Source: Salirhabdus euzebyi (GTDB taxonomy: Bacteria; Bacillota; Bacilli; Bacillales; Alkalibacillaceae). From it: DNA of 64,000 bases. The stretch lies in the NCBI RefSeq assembly GCF_014207435.1, contig NZ_JACHGH010000011.1, forward strand, positions 1 to 64,000, in the 5' to 3' direction. Below, in pieces: positions 1 through 7,446 of this stretch; within the stretch, counting starts at the first letter, position 1, and each line of letters starts with the position of its first letter. The notes beneath the pieces are model-generated. The model was given only the letters and a program-made list of their open reading frames with translations. It searched no databases and had not been told where the DNA came from. The position numbers and the translations under genes were made by a program.

Positions 1-16
1 AATCAATCTTAGCGTA

Positions 17-133
17 GGCAGAATACGCAGACTCCTACGGGATAGCACGTGTCTGAAGACCCCGCAGCGGTGGTTTTCCGCGAGGAGGCTGAGGCTGTGC
101 CAGTGGAAAGCGAAGTATTCTGCCGAAGCGGTC
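17..133. repeat. GC-rich dyad repeat, copy A
   Basis: Non-coding G+C-rich element that stands out from the A+T-rich surroundings. Its ends are inverted: GCAGAATACGC near base 18 and GCGAAGTATTCTGC near base 110. Inside are blocks ACTCCTACGGG, GACCCCGCAGCGG and GAGGAGGCTGAGGC, which recur in copies near 29.3 kb and 61.4-61.7 kb. A tail like GTTATGTCGTAGTTTAAG follows at about 162-180. It looks like an intergenic repeat of Bacillaceae genomes. The short open frames crossing it are artefacts. Confidence 0.75.
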
Positions 134-252
134 GTATGCACTCATCAAAATGCAAAGCTATAGTTATGTCGTAGTTTAAGGATATTTTGCAAAACAACAA
201 TCAATTAGAAAACAGTCTTAAAGAAAGAAAATGCTTGATTGGAGGGGAGAAC

Positions 253-876
253 TTGCAGCTAACAAAAGAAAAAGTTGGTTTTTATTTGTTAGGGATCATT
301 ACCCTAACACTTGGAATTACCTTAACCATACAGTCCGAATTAGGTACCTCCCCATTTGATGCGCTTCTAGTAGGTTTATATAGAACGATAGGTTTAACAA
401 TTGGTAGTTGGGAAATTGTAGTAGGTTTAACGCTAGTTTTACTTAATGCACTCATTAAATTGAATAGGCCAGAATATTTAGCACTACTTACTTCACTTGT
501 TACCGGTGTGTTTATTGACTTTTGGATTTTCCTTTTAAGGGATTGGGTAACACCTAATGCAATAATGACGCAATACATTTGTTTGTTACTTGGAATTGTG
601 TTGTCTGGCCTAGGAATAGCTATCTATTTACAGGCTGACTTTGCAGTAATCCCAATGGATAGGACAATGCTAATTTTACGCGATATTACTGGATTAAATG
701 TTGCCTATACAAGAGCGATTATAAATGTGGCGTTGGTGATTGTGGCTTTTTTATTTAATGGTCCAATTGGAATAGGGACGCTTCTAAATGCAGTTTTTAG
801 TGGAGCAATTATAGCATTTTTTATTCCTTATATTTCCAAATTTCAGGCGAATGCTTTCTATCGATCAACGACCTGA
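253..876 (+). CDS. YczE/YitT-type integral membrane protein
   Basis: Predicted 207-residue membrane protein of the YczE family, whose biochemical role is not settled. At least five hydrophobic helices are visible, starting with a segment around residues 8-30 followed by a conserved-looking ELGTSPFDAL stretch typical of the family. I chose the TTG at 253 because GGAGGGGAG lies at 241-249. The upstream in-frame TTG at 187 has a poor ribosome binding site and would add a charged extension not expected in the family. The next gene starts 22 bases downstream with its own ribosome binding site, so the two may be co-transcribed. Confidence 0.8.
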   Translation: MQLTKEKVGFYLLGIITLTLGITLTIQSELGTSPFDALLVGLYRTIGLTIGSWEIVVGLTLVLLNALIKLNRPEYLALLTSLVTGVFIDFWIFLLRDWVTPNAIMTQYICLLLGIVLSGLGIAIYLQADFAVIPMDRTMLILRDITGLNVAYTRAIINVALVIVAFLFNGPIGIGTLLNAVFSGAIIAFFIPYISKFQANAFYRSTT

Positions 877-898
877 TCATTTAAAGGAGAGAAGTTAA

Positions 899-1444
899 TT
901 GGAGAAGTTTATATACTTAGTTCGTCATTGTGAAGCGGAAGGACAAGATTCCAAAGCCCCGCTTACGGCAAAGGGATTTCACGATTCCTTACAATTAGTT
1001 GAATTTTTTAAAGGTTATCCTATTGAAAGAGTAATATCTAGTCCTTATACAAGAGCCGAGCAAACGATAACTCCATTAGCGAAGGCATTAAATAAAAATG
1101 TAGAATTGGACGTTAGACTCCAAGAAAGAGTATTGAGTAGTAGTAACTTGCCAAGTTGGCAGGAGAAATTAGAGCAATCATTTGAAGATCTAGATCTTAA
1201 ATTTGACGGTGGGGAATCGAGTCGAGAAGCAATGGTTAGAGCTAACTCTGTCATAGAGGAAGTTTATCATAGTGGGGCAAATCATATAATAATAGTTAGT
1301 CATGGTAATTTACTAGCTTTAGTTATAAAATATTTTTGTCATTCTTTTGGGTTTGAACAATGGAAGAATATGAGCAATCCTGATGTTTTTCAACTACACT
1401 TAAATAATAATGAAGCCAAAATTAGTAGATTGTGGACAAATTAG
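899..1444 (+). CDS. Histidine phosphatase superfamily protein
   Basis: A 181-residue member of the phosphoglycerate-mutase-like histidine phosphatases. The N-terminal LVRHCEAEG motif carries the catalytic histidine that becomes phosphorylated (R9-H10), and the second histidine is in the VSHGN motif in the C-terminal third. The residue after RH is C rather than the common G, which is tolerated in this superfamily. The start is TTG behind AAAGGAGAG. The substrate cannot be told from sequence; small broad-specificity phosphatases and sugar-phosphate or cobalamin-pathway phosphatases all look like this. It may form a two-gene unit with the upstream membrane protein. Confidence 0.85.
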   Translation: MEKFIYLVRHCEAEGQDSKAPLTAKGFHDSLQLVEFFKGYPIERVISSPYTRAEQTITPLAKALNKNVELDVRLQERVLSSSNLPSWQEKLEQSFEDLDLKFDGGESSREAMVRANSVIEEVYHSGANHIIIVSHGNLLALVIKYFCHSFGFEQWKNMSNPDVFQLHLNNNEAKISRLWTN

Positions 1445-1536
1445 TTCCTTTTTATTAAGAAAATTAAGTAAAATAAAGCATGGATTAATAGGCATGTCAT
1501 AACATAGCTATTTAGAAAATAATGGAGGTAATAACG

Positions 1537-2349
1537 ATGACTTTACCAAAAGCGTTAACAATTGCAGGTTCCGATAGTAGTGGTGGGGCTGGAATACAAG
1601 CCGATTTAAAAACGTTCCAAGAACACGGGGTTTATGGAATGTCTGCATTAACCGTAATTGTTGCAATGAACCCATATAACAATTGGTCACATGACGTTTT
1701 CCCAGTTGAACTTGATACCGTCCGTTCACAATTAGCAACTATTACAGAAGGTATTGGTGTGGATGCTCTAAAAACAGGTATGTTACCGACTGTGGATACC
1801 ATTGAAATGGCTGCAGCTACTATAAAAAAACACGGGTTTAAAAAGGTAGTTGTGGATCCAGTTATGGTTTGTAAAGGTGCTGATGAAGTATTATATCCTG
1901 AACTTGCACATGCTCTTAGAGATATTCTCACACCCCATGCACAAATCGTAACGCCAAATTTATTTGAAGCTGGTCAGCTTAGTGGCCTAGGTAATCTTAC
2001 ATCTGTAGAACAAATGAAAGAAGCAGCAGCAAAAATCCATGATTTAGGTGTTGAGTATGTTCTCGTTAAAGGTGGCGGAAAGTTAGATCATCCAAACGCT
2101 GTAGACGTATTATATGATGGAAAAGAATTTGAGCTTTTAGAGGAAGAAAAGATAGATACAACGTTTACACATGGAGCTGGGTGTACATATTCGGCAGCAA
2201 TAACAGCACAGCTAGCAAAAGGGACATTTCCAAAAGAAGCAGTTTATCGTGCAAAGAAATTTATTACAGCCGCTATTCGTCATTCTTTCCGATTAAATCA
2301 ATACGTTGGCCCTGTTAATCATGGTGCATCCCGTTTTCACGGAGAGTAA
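1537..2349 (+). CDS. pdxK: Pyridoxal/hydroxymethylpyrimidine kinase (PdxK/ThiD type)
   Basis: A 270-residue ribokinase-fold kinase that phosphorylates pyridoxine/pyridoxal and hydroxymethylpyrimidine, feeding vitamin B6 salvage and possibly thiamine synthesis. The N-terminal AGSDSSGGAGIQADLKTF signature of ThiD-type kinases is complete, as are DPVMVCKG in the middle and the anion-hole/catalytic THGAGCTYSAA near residue 210. The sequence agrees throughout with the B. subtilis PdxK I remember. Start is ATG at 1537 with GGAGG at 1524-1528; the ATG at 1522 would overlap that ribosome binding site. A strong hairpin terminator follows. Confidence 0.9.
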   Translation: MTLPKALTIAGSDSSGGAGIQADLKTFQEHGVYGMSALTVIVAMNPYNNWSHDVFPVELDTVRSQLATITEGIGVDALKTGMLPTVDTIEMAAATIKKHGFKKVVVDPVMVCKGADEVLYPELAHALRDILTPHAQIVTPNLFEAGQLSGLGNLTSVEQMKEAAAKIHDLGVEYVLVKGGGKLDHPNAVDVLYDGKEFELLEEEKIDTTFTHGAGCTYSAAITAQLAKGTFPKEAVYRAKKFITAAIRHSFRLNQYVGPVNHGASRFHGE

Positions 2350-2365
2350 AATAATAATAATTTGA

Positions 2366-2397
2366 GACCTTATCCAATTTTCGGATAAGGTTTTTTA
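2366..2397 (+). terminator. Intrinsic terminator after pdxK
   Basis: Perfect 8-bp stem CCTTATCC/GGATAAGG (2368-2375 and 2383-2390) with a 7-base loop, followed by six Ts. Confidence 0.9.
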
Positions 2398-2527
2398 ATT
2401 AGAACCTAATATATAAGCTACATAATGGTACATGAATTTTCATTTTAACGAAGATTCATATGAAACTAAACGGCAAACGTTTACGTATATATCATATTCC
2501 ATTAAAAAGGTTAGGTGGGTGGGAAAA

Positions 2528-3031
2528 TTGGATTATAATCGACCTGAGATAGAAATACCTAAAACGCCTTTTGAAAAATTACTAGAGTTAATTTCCGTAT
2601 TAATCATCTTTGTGACATTTATTTATATTATGTATGTTTGGAAAGACTTACCTGAAAATATGCCAATGCATTTTAATGCTTTCGGTGAACCAGACGCTTG
2701 GGGTCCAAAAGCATCTATATTTATGTTACCGGTTATGAGTACTTTTCTGTTTGTCTTATTATTTTTGTTAGCGAAAATCCCTTCTACCCATAACTTTCCG
2801 ATAAAAGTGACAGAACAAAACGCTAAGCAGCTTTATGAATTATCGAAAAAAATGCTTGTTATAATGAATTTTGAAATAGTTTGTTTTTTCTCTTTTGCAA
2901 CATGGAGTACTGTCCAAGTGGCCTTTGGAAAGGCAGGATTAGGATCGTGGTTTTTACCAGCTCTTATTATTGTCCTTTTCGGAACTATGCTTTATATGGT
3001 AATAAAAATAGTCCGTTTAAGAAATAAATGA
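2528..3031 (+). CDS. DUF1648-domain membrane protein
   Basis: A 167-residue membrane protein with a DUF1648-like core: a first hydrophobic helix (residues about 20-40), then the family-typical stretch around LPENMPMHFNAFGEPDAWG, then further helices. DUF1648 occurs in SdpI-like immunity proteins and in many uncharacterised Bacillus membrane proteins; it is not enough here to claim immunity. Start is TTG at 2528 behind GGTGGGTGGG. An in-frame ATG at 2432 would add 32 residues with no ribosome binding site, so I rejected it. Confidence 0.7.
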   Translation: MDYNRPEIEIPKTPFEKLLELISVLIIFVTFIYIMYVWKDLPENMPMHFNAFGEPDAWGPKASIFMLPVMSTFLFVLLFLLAKIPSTHNFPIKVTEQNAKQLYELSKKMLVIMNFEIVCFFSFATWSTVQVAFGKAGLGSWFLPALIIVLFGTMLYMVIKIVRLRNK

Positions 3032-3112
3032 AGCTATGGTAAAATCTTATTCGTGCTAGTTTTCAACCAACTTAAATAAGGGTATAATAGGATTATAAAG
3101 AGGTGAGAGGCG

Positions 3113-3433
3113 ATGGAACAGTTTCAGCTCTGCCCTAAGTTTGAAAAAGCAATGAAATTATTAGGTAAACGCTGGACCGGATTAATTATTTATCAACTTT
3201 TGTTTGGGCCTCAAAGATTTTCAGAAATAGAGTCTTCACTTCCCGTAAGTGGTAGGCTTCTTTCCGAGCGACTAAAAGAGCTGGAAGAAGAAGGATTGGT
3301 CAATCGCCACGTTTATGCGGAAGTTCCTGTGAGGGTTGAATACTCCTTAACTGATAAAGGCCGTGAGCTTCAGCCTATTATAAAAGGTATAGAAAACTGG
3401 TCTGATAGATGGGTTGAGTCATCTGAACAATAA
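3113..3433 (+). CDS. HxlR-family winged-helix regulator
   Basis: A 106-residue MarR-like regulator of the HxlR family. The typical opening is present: a cysteine in QLCPKFEKAM, then LLGKRWTGLIIYQLLFGPQRFSEI, and the recognition helix region in SGRLLSERLKELEEEGLV. Many HxlR proteins sense aldehydes, thiol stress or redox state, often through the N-terminal cysteine (C7 here). The target is unknown. Start ATG follows GAGGTGAGAGG. A TATAAT hexamer at 3083-3088 gives a probable promoter 25 bases upstream. Confidence 0.9.
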   Translation: MEQFQLCPKFEKAMKLLGKRWTGLIIYQLLFGPQRFSEIESSLPVSGRLLSERLKELEEEGLVNRHVYAEVPVRVEYSLTDKGRELQPIIKGIENWSDRWVESSEQ

Positions 3434-3450
3434 AATAGTTTAAATAATAA

Positions 3451-3484
3451 AAGGTTTCCCAAATGGAATTGGGAAACCTTTATT
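3451..3484. terminator. Bidirectional terminator
   Basis: 11-bp stem AAGGTTTCCCA/TGGGAAACCTT with A- and T-rich flanks, placed between the convergent HxlR and EamA genes. Confidence 0.85.
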
Positions 3485-3538
3485 TGTTATTTTCCTCGCA
3501 TTATAGGCCTTCATATGATGACATATCTTCTTATAAAT

Positions 3539-4435
3539 TTAGCTACTACTTTTCGTTTTGTGAAGAGAAACGAAAATAATGGTGGCAAAAGCAATTATTA
3601 AACCGATACTTTGTAAAACAGAAAAGGACTGATTCAATATCATAACATCTAGCAATGCAATTTCAATAAGCATCAAATTGTTTATAACACTACTCTGAAA
3701 CGCCTCCAAATATTTTTGGCTCCAGGCCCACAACGTGAAGGCGATGGAGCCATTTACAATTCCTAACCACAAAACAATGAAAACCAATTCAATCGTTATA
3801 TTAGGTATACCTTCAACTAAAAACCCATATGATAGCATGCATAATGCCCCTATGCCCATAGGTGCCATCACTAATTGATTCGTGGTGTAATGCTCACGTT
3901 TTACTAAATGACGAGTAAACGATAGGTGCACTGCATATCCAATGCTAGATAATAGGACAAAAACAATACCTAAAATGTCATTAACATCAAAATGAAATGG
4001 GTAATTAAATAAGATCACACCGAGTGTAACGCCTATGATTCCAACTGTTGTTCTGATGGAAATTTTTTCTCTTAACAGAAAAACTCCTGCAACTGCTACA
4101 AAACTAACATTTCCTATGTTTAACAATAAAGAGGTTTGTGTTGGGCTAATAAAAAACTGTCCAAAGTATTGAAGACCTTGACCCATTACATATCCCGTAA
4201 TCCCTAATAAGAGGATATGTTTTATTGGTAGTTTGCTAACATAATTATTCCGAAATTTGCTTTTCCAGCTTGTTATACTCCATAGGGTCAAAAAAGCGAT
4301 AGAGTAACGAAGCCCGGCTAGTGTTAAAGGTTCAATTCCTTCCTCAAAGGCAAATTTGTTGAAAAAATAGGACGATGACCAAAGAATTGTAACGAGAAAG
4401 GCTGCTAGTAAAGCTAATAATCGTTTATCTTGCAT
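3539..4435 (-). CDS. EamA-family (DMT) transporter
   Basis: A 298-residue drug/metabolite transporter with ten predicted helices in two EamA halves. The first half begins LALLAAFLVTILWSSSYF, a typical EamA opening; the second half starts at about residue 150 (DILGIVFVLLSSIGYAV). Start ATG at 4435 has GGAGGGGGAG upstream; the more distal ATG at 4453 would place that site inside the gene. It is divergent from the SgrR-like regulator, with only 98 bases between starts, so the regulator probably controls this exporter. The substrate is unknown. Confidence 0.85.
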   Translation of the reverse strand: MQDKRLLALLAAFLVTILWSSSYFFNKFAFEEGIEPLTLAGLRYSIAFLTLWSITSWKSKFRNNYVSKLPIKHILLLGITGYVMGQGLQYFGQFFISPTQTSLLLNIGNVSFVAVAGVFLLREKISIRTTVGIIGVTLGVILFNYPFHFDVNDILGIVFVLLSSIGYAVHLSFTRHLVKREHYTTNQLVMAPMGIGALCMLSYGFLVEGIPNITIELVFIVLWLGIVNGSIAFTLWAWSQKYLEAFQSSVINNLMLIEIALLDVMILNQSFSVLQSIGLIIAFATIIFVSLHKTKSSS

Positions 4436-4533
4436 GAGTAACTCCCCCTCCATTTTTATTTTAATTGCAAAAGGGAGAATAAAAAGTGTAAATTAGTATT
4501 AGTTTTTTCACCCTTTTGAGGAGGAAGATCTGA

Positions 4534-6294
4534 ATGATCAAGCTCTTATATTATTATGTTACATTACTAGGTAATTTTGATGAGCAAAAAACGGACAATT
4601 CTATACGAACAACAAGAAGAGATTTAAGTGATATTTTTGAATGCTCTGGAAGAAATGTCATCCATCTACTTAACAAAATGGAAGAGGAAGGTTGGATTCT
4701 ACGTGAGAAAGGTAACGGACGGGGTAATAAAACGAGGATTTCTTTTCTAAAGACAATTGAAGAAATTCTTTTGGATAATGTACAGAAAGCTATAAGTAAT
4801 GAAGAAAGTGTTAACTTATTTCGACTATTAGAGAAATACTATTGGCTAGGTGAAAATGCACAGGGCATTATGGTGCTACTATTTGGTTTAAACAATTCTG
4901 ATGGGATACAAGGTGATTCTAATGAGGAGAGTCTTACTTTTCCATATTTCCGGAAATTATTTTCGCTTGATCCTATACAAGTAAAGAGGCAAACGGAATC
5001 ACATTTGATTAGAGAAATTTTTAATACCCTAGTTATCTATAACGCTAAAGCATCTCAATATAGTCCTAACATAGCCCATTATTGGGAAAGGGATTCACTA
5101 GGATGTAACTGGACATTTTATTTACGGAAGGGTGTTTTCTTTCATCACGGAAAAGAACTTACTTCCAAAGATATTAAGTTTACTTTTGAAAGAATGAAGG
5201 GCACTGATTTTGATTGGATTTTTCAATCTATTAAATCGATACAATGTGTAACAGATTATATGATTAGGTTTACACTTTCAAAGCCCCAATTTATGTGGTT
5301 AAGCATTTTATCTTCTTTTAAATGTGCTATTGTCCCATTTAATTATGGTGGGAAGAGTGCGAAGGAATTTCAACTTAAACCAATTGGAACAGGTCCTTTT
5401 CGTGTGGATAGGCATGAAGATGATTACTTGATGCTAAAAGCACACACTAGTTATTTTGAAGCTAGAGCTCATTTGGATAGGATAAATATTTTGTTTTTAC
5501 CGACGATGGAAAAGTATTTTACATATCATCAGTCTACAGAAAATACAGCCGATTATTTACCTTTCCACCTAATGGATAGTGCGGAAAGTAATTATGAATC
5601 CTTTGAAAAAAGAAATTTGTCTATTAAGTATTTATTGTGGAATGTTACCAAAACGGAGTTAGACAAAGAAGAGCGAAAAAAGGTGGAAGAAGTGATCGAC
5701 AAGTCACTTCTAGTAAAAGATTTAGGGTATCCAAGGCAAGAAACGGTTGGGTTCTTAATGGGAAATGTGGAGACAAATGTCCCTATAAAAACTGGATTGA
5801 ATTCGGGTAGTGTGGAATTAACTATTTTAGCTCATGATTTAAAGCCGGATGTAGATGACCTTTATTATATAAAGGAGCGTTGTGAACAAAATGGGATACA
5901 AATAAAACTTGTTATAGTTCCATTTGAGGATTTTTCAAAGGATAAATATGTTCAAAAGGCAGACCTTATACTATCCGAATATGTCCTTGCTGAAAATGAT
6001 GAAATGGGGTTGTTAAGCTTATTTATGTCAAAAGAAAATACATTAGATAAGGTACTGCCAGATAACTATCGTAAAGAAGTGAATGTTTTGTTAGAAAAAA
6101 TATGGAGTGAGAAAGAGGAAGAACAGCGTCGCAAATTCTTCATTGCTATAGAAAATATTCTTCTCCATAATCATCTTGTTTTTCCTTTATACAGCACATA
6201 TCAACGTGGATTTTTTAATCAAAACCTGTTAGGTGTAAATATTACAAATCATGGATTAGTCTCTTTCAAAGAATTGTTTTTCAGAAGGAATTAG
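4534..6294 (+). CDS. SgrR-type regulator with solute-binding domain
   Basis: A 586-residue cytoplasmic protein that joins an N-terminal winged helix (residues about 1-95, containing TTRRDLSDIFECSGRNV) to an oligopeptide-binding-protein-like domain (SBP_bac_5 type, residues about 140-560, with FYLRKGVFFHHGKELTSKDI). There is no signal peptide, so the binding domain is a ligand sensor and not a transporter part. This is the SgrR architecture known from sugar-phosphate stress in enteric bacteria and found next to exporters in Bacilli. It is divergent from the EamA transporter. The ligand is unknown. The start ATG has GAGGAGG upstream. Confidence 0.85.
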   Translation: MIKLLYYYVTLLGNFDEQKTDNSIRTTRRDLSDIFECSGRNVIHLLNKMEEEGWILREKGNGRGNKTRISFLKTIEEILLDNVQKAISNEESVNLFRLLEKYYWLGENAQGIMVLLFGLNNSDGIQGDSNEESLTFPYFRKLFSLDPIQVKRQTESHLIREIFNTLVIYNAKASQYSPNIAHYWERDSLGCNWTFYLRKGVFFHHGKELTSKDIKFTFERMKGTDFDWIFQSIKSIQCVTDYMIRFTLSKPQFMWLSILSSFKCAIVPFNYGGKSAKEFQLKPIGTGPFRVDRHEDDYLMLKAHTSYFEARAHLDRINILFLPTMEKYFTYHQSTENTADYLPFHLMDSAESNYESFEKRNLSIKYLLWNVTKTELDKEERKKVEEVIDKSLLVKDLGYPRQETVGFLMGNVETNVPIKTGLNSGSVELTILAHDLKPDVDDLYYIKERCEQNGIQIKLVIVPFEDFSKDKYVQKADLILSEYVLAENDEMGLLSLFMSKENTLDKVLPDNYRKEVNVLLEKIWSEKEEEQRRKFFIAIENILLHNHLVFPLYSTYQRGFFNQNLLGVNITNHGLVSFKELFFRRN

Positions 6295-6312
6295 TGGATC
6301 AGGTCCTTGACG

Positions 6313-6356
6313 AACTTAGCTACTACCATAGAAGGTGTAGCTAAGTTATTTATTTT
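6313..6356. terminator. Terminator between convergent genes
   Basis: Perfect 11-bp stem AACTTAGCTAC/GTAGCTAAGTT (6313-6323 and 6337-6347) followed by a T-rich stretch, between the SgrR-like gene and the VTT-domain gene. Confidence 0.8.
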
Positions 6357-7210
6357 AACAAAAGTCTTTTCACAAAAAAGGAGAGACTTATTACAATGAA
6401 TATCCCTATAGATATTGTTGTTATAATTTCCGTAGCAGTAAGGGAAATCATGGATGCTAATTCAACAGAATAGGCAAATGTAAAGGAAGTAACTAATTTT
6501 GATAGAGTTGCAATAATTAAAAACCGTTTGATGGATACACCACTAACTCCTGCTCCAATACAAATAATTTCATCGGGTAGAATCGGTATAATAAATAGTA
6601 GTACTAAAATGAAAACTTCATTCTTCTCTACGTATTTATGGTATTGTTCTATTTTTGCTGGTTTAACAAACTTCTCAACAAACTTCATACCTCCAATTCT
6701 TGAAACCATAAACATCGTAAAAATCCCAAGTAATGTACCAGTAAAGCCGAGTAAGAAGGCTGATAATGCGCCCATGACCGAGCTAGCAGCCACTACTGTA
6801 ACAGCTTCCGGTATAGGTAGTAGAATAGGCTGAATAAAGCAAATGGCAAAATAGGTTATTTTTGCAAAAACTTCATTTTCTCCCAATATAGACTCTATTC
6901 CAAAATCCTCCACTAATACAATAAAACTACTAACGTAATAGATGACACAGGTTAAGAACAAAATGATGCCATAGCAAATGGATGTAAGCTTAATTACTTT
7001 TATAAATTCCTTTCGACCAAGCAATTGGGCCGTAATCCAAATGGTGAAAATGGTGACTGACAAAAAGAAACCAATATTACGATAAAGAGGCAAAAGTGAA
7101 GGCATGCCTTCATATAGAAGGTATAGTGCAGAAATAAGAAGCACTAACTGAAATATTATTCCTTTTGTAAAACTTTGTTTTTCTATTTTAGCTATTGATC
7201 GTAAGCCCAT
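6350..7210 (-). CDS. TVP38/TMEM64 (VTT-domain) membrane protein
   Basis: A 286-residue membrane protein of the VTT/SNARE-associated (DedA-like) superfamily. Visible are an N-terminal four-helix part, then the VTT core: a re-entrant region around PILLPIPEAVTVVAAS, GFTGTLLGIFTMFMVSRIGG, and PDEIICIGAGVSGVSIKRF. Members act as lipid scramblases or polyprenyl-phosphate recyclers. At 286 residues it is longer than the usual 200-220 because of extra N-terminal helices. Start ATG at 7210 is behind AGGGAG. The ATG at 7255 adds 15 residues without a ribosome binding site. Confidence 0.8.
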   Translation of the reverse strand: MGLRSIAKIEKQSFTKGIIFQLVLLISALYLLYEGMPSLLPLYRNIGFFLSVTIFTIWITAQLLGRKEFIKVIKLTSICYGIILFLTCVIYYVSSFIVLVEDFGIESILGENEVFAKITYFAICFIQPILLPIPEAVTVVAASSVMGALSAFLLGFTGTLLGIFTMFMVSRIGGMKFVEKFVKPAKIEQYHKYVEKNEVFILVLLFIIPILPDEIICIGAGVSGVSIKRFLIIATLSKLVTSFTFAYSVELASMISLTATEIITTISIGIFIVISLSFFVKRLLLK

Positions 7211-7313
7211 AATATTCTCCCTGTTCTCATTCTGGCTTCCCAGCTGACTTAACATTATTATAAGTCATTAAATAATTTAAATAAAATAAAATTTTTCCTG
7301 ATAAAGGTAAAAA

Positions 7314-7351
7314 AACACAAAAACTAGAACATCAGTTCTTGTTTTTGTGTT
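7314..7351. promoter_or_regulatory. 17-bp inverted repeat upstream of the PBP gene
   Basis: Arms 7314-7330 and 7335-7351 match at 16 of 17 positions around a 4-base loop. No gene ends here; the flanking genes both start away from it. The minus strand runs into a T-rich stretch after the hairpin, so it could terminate antisense transcription, or it could be an operator for one of the divergent genes. Confidence 0.6.
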
Positions 7352-7446
7352 ATAATAATCTTGTAAAAATTAAATATACATAGTGTTTGAGTTTCATAGT
7401 AATGGTAAAATTAGGTTAATAAATCGGTTTTACTGGGGGACGAATC

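Noticed and set aside
9-200. 63-codon minus-strand frame
   Set aside because: Covers repeat copy A; no ribosome binding site.
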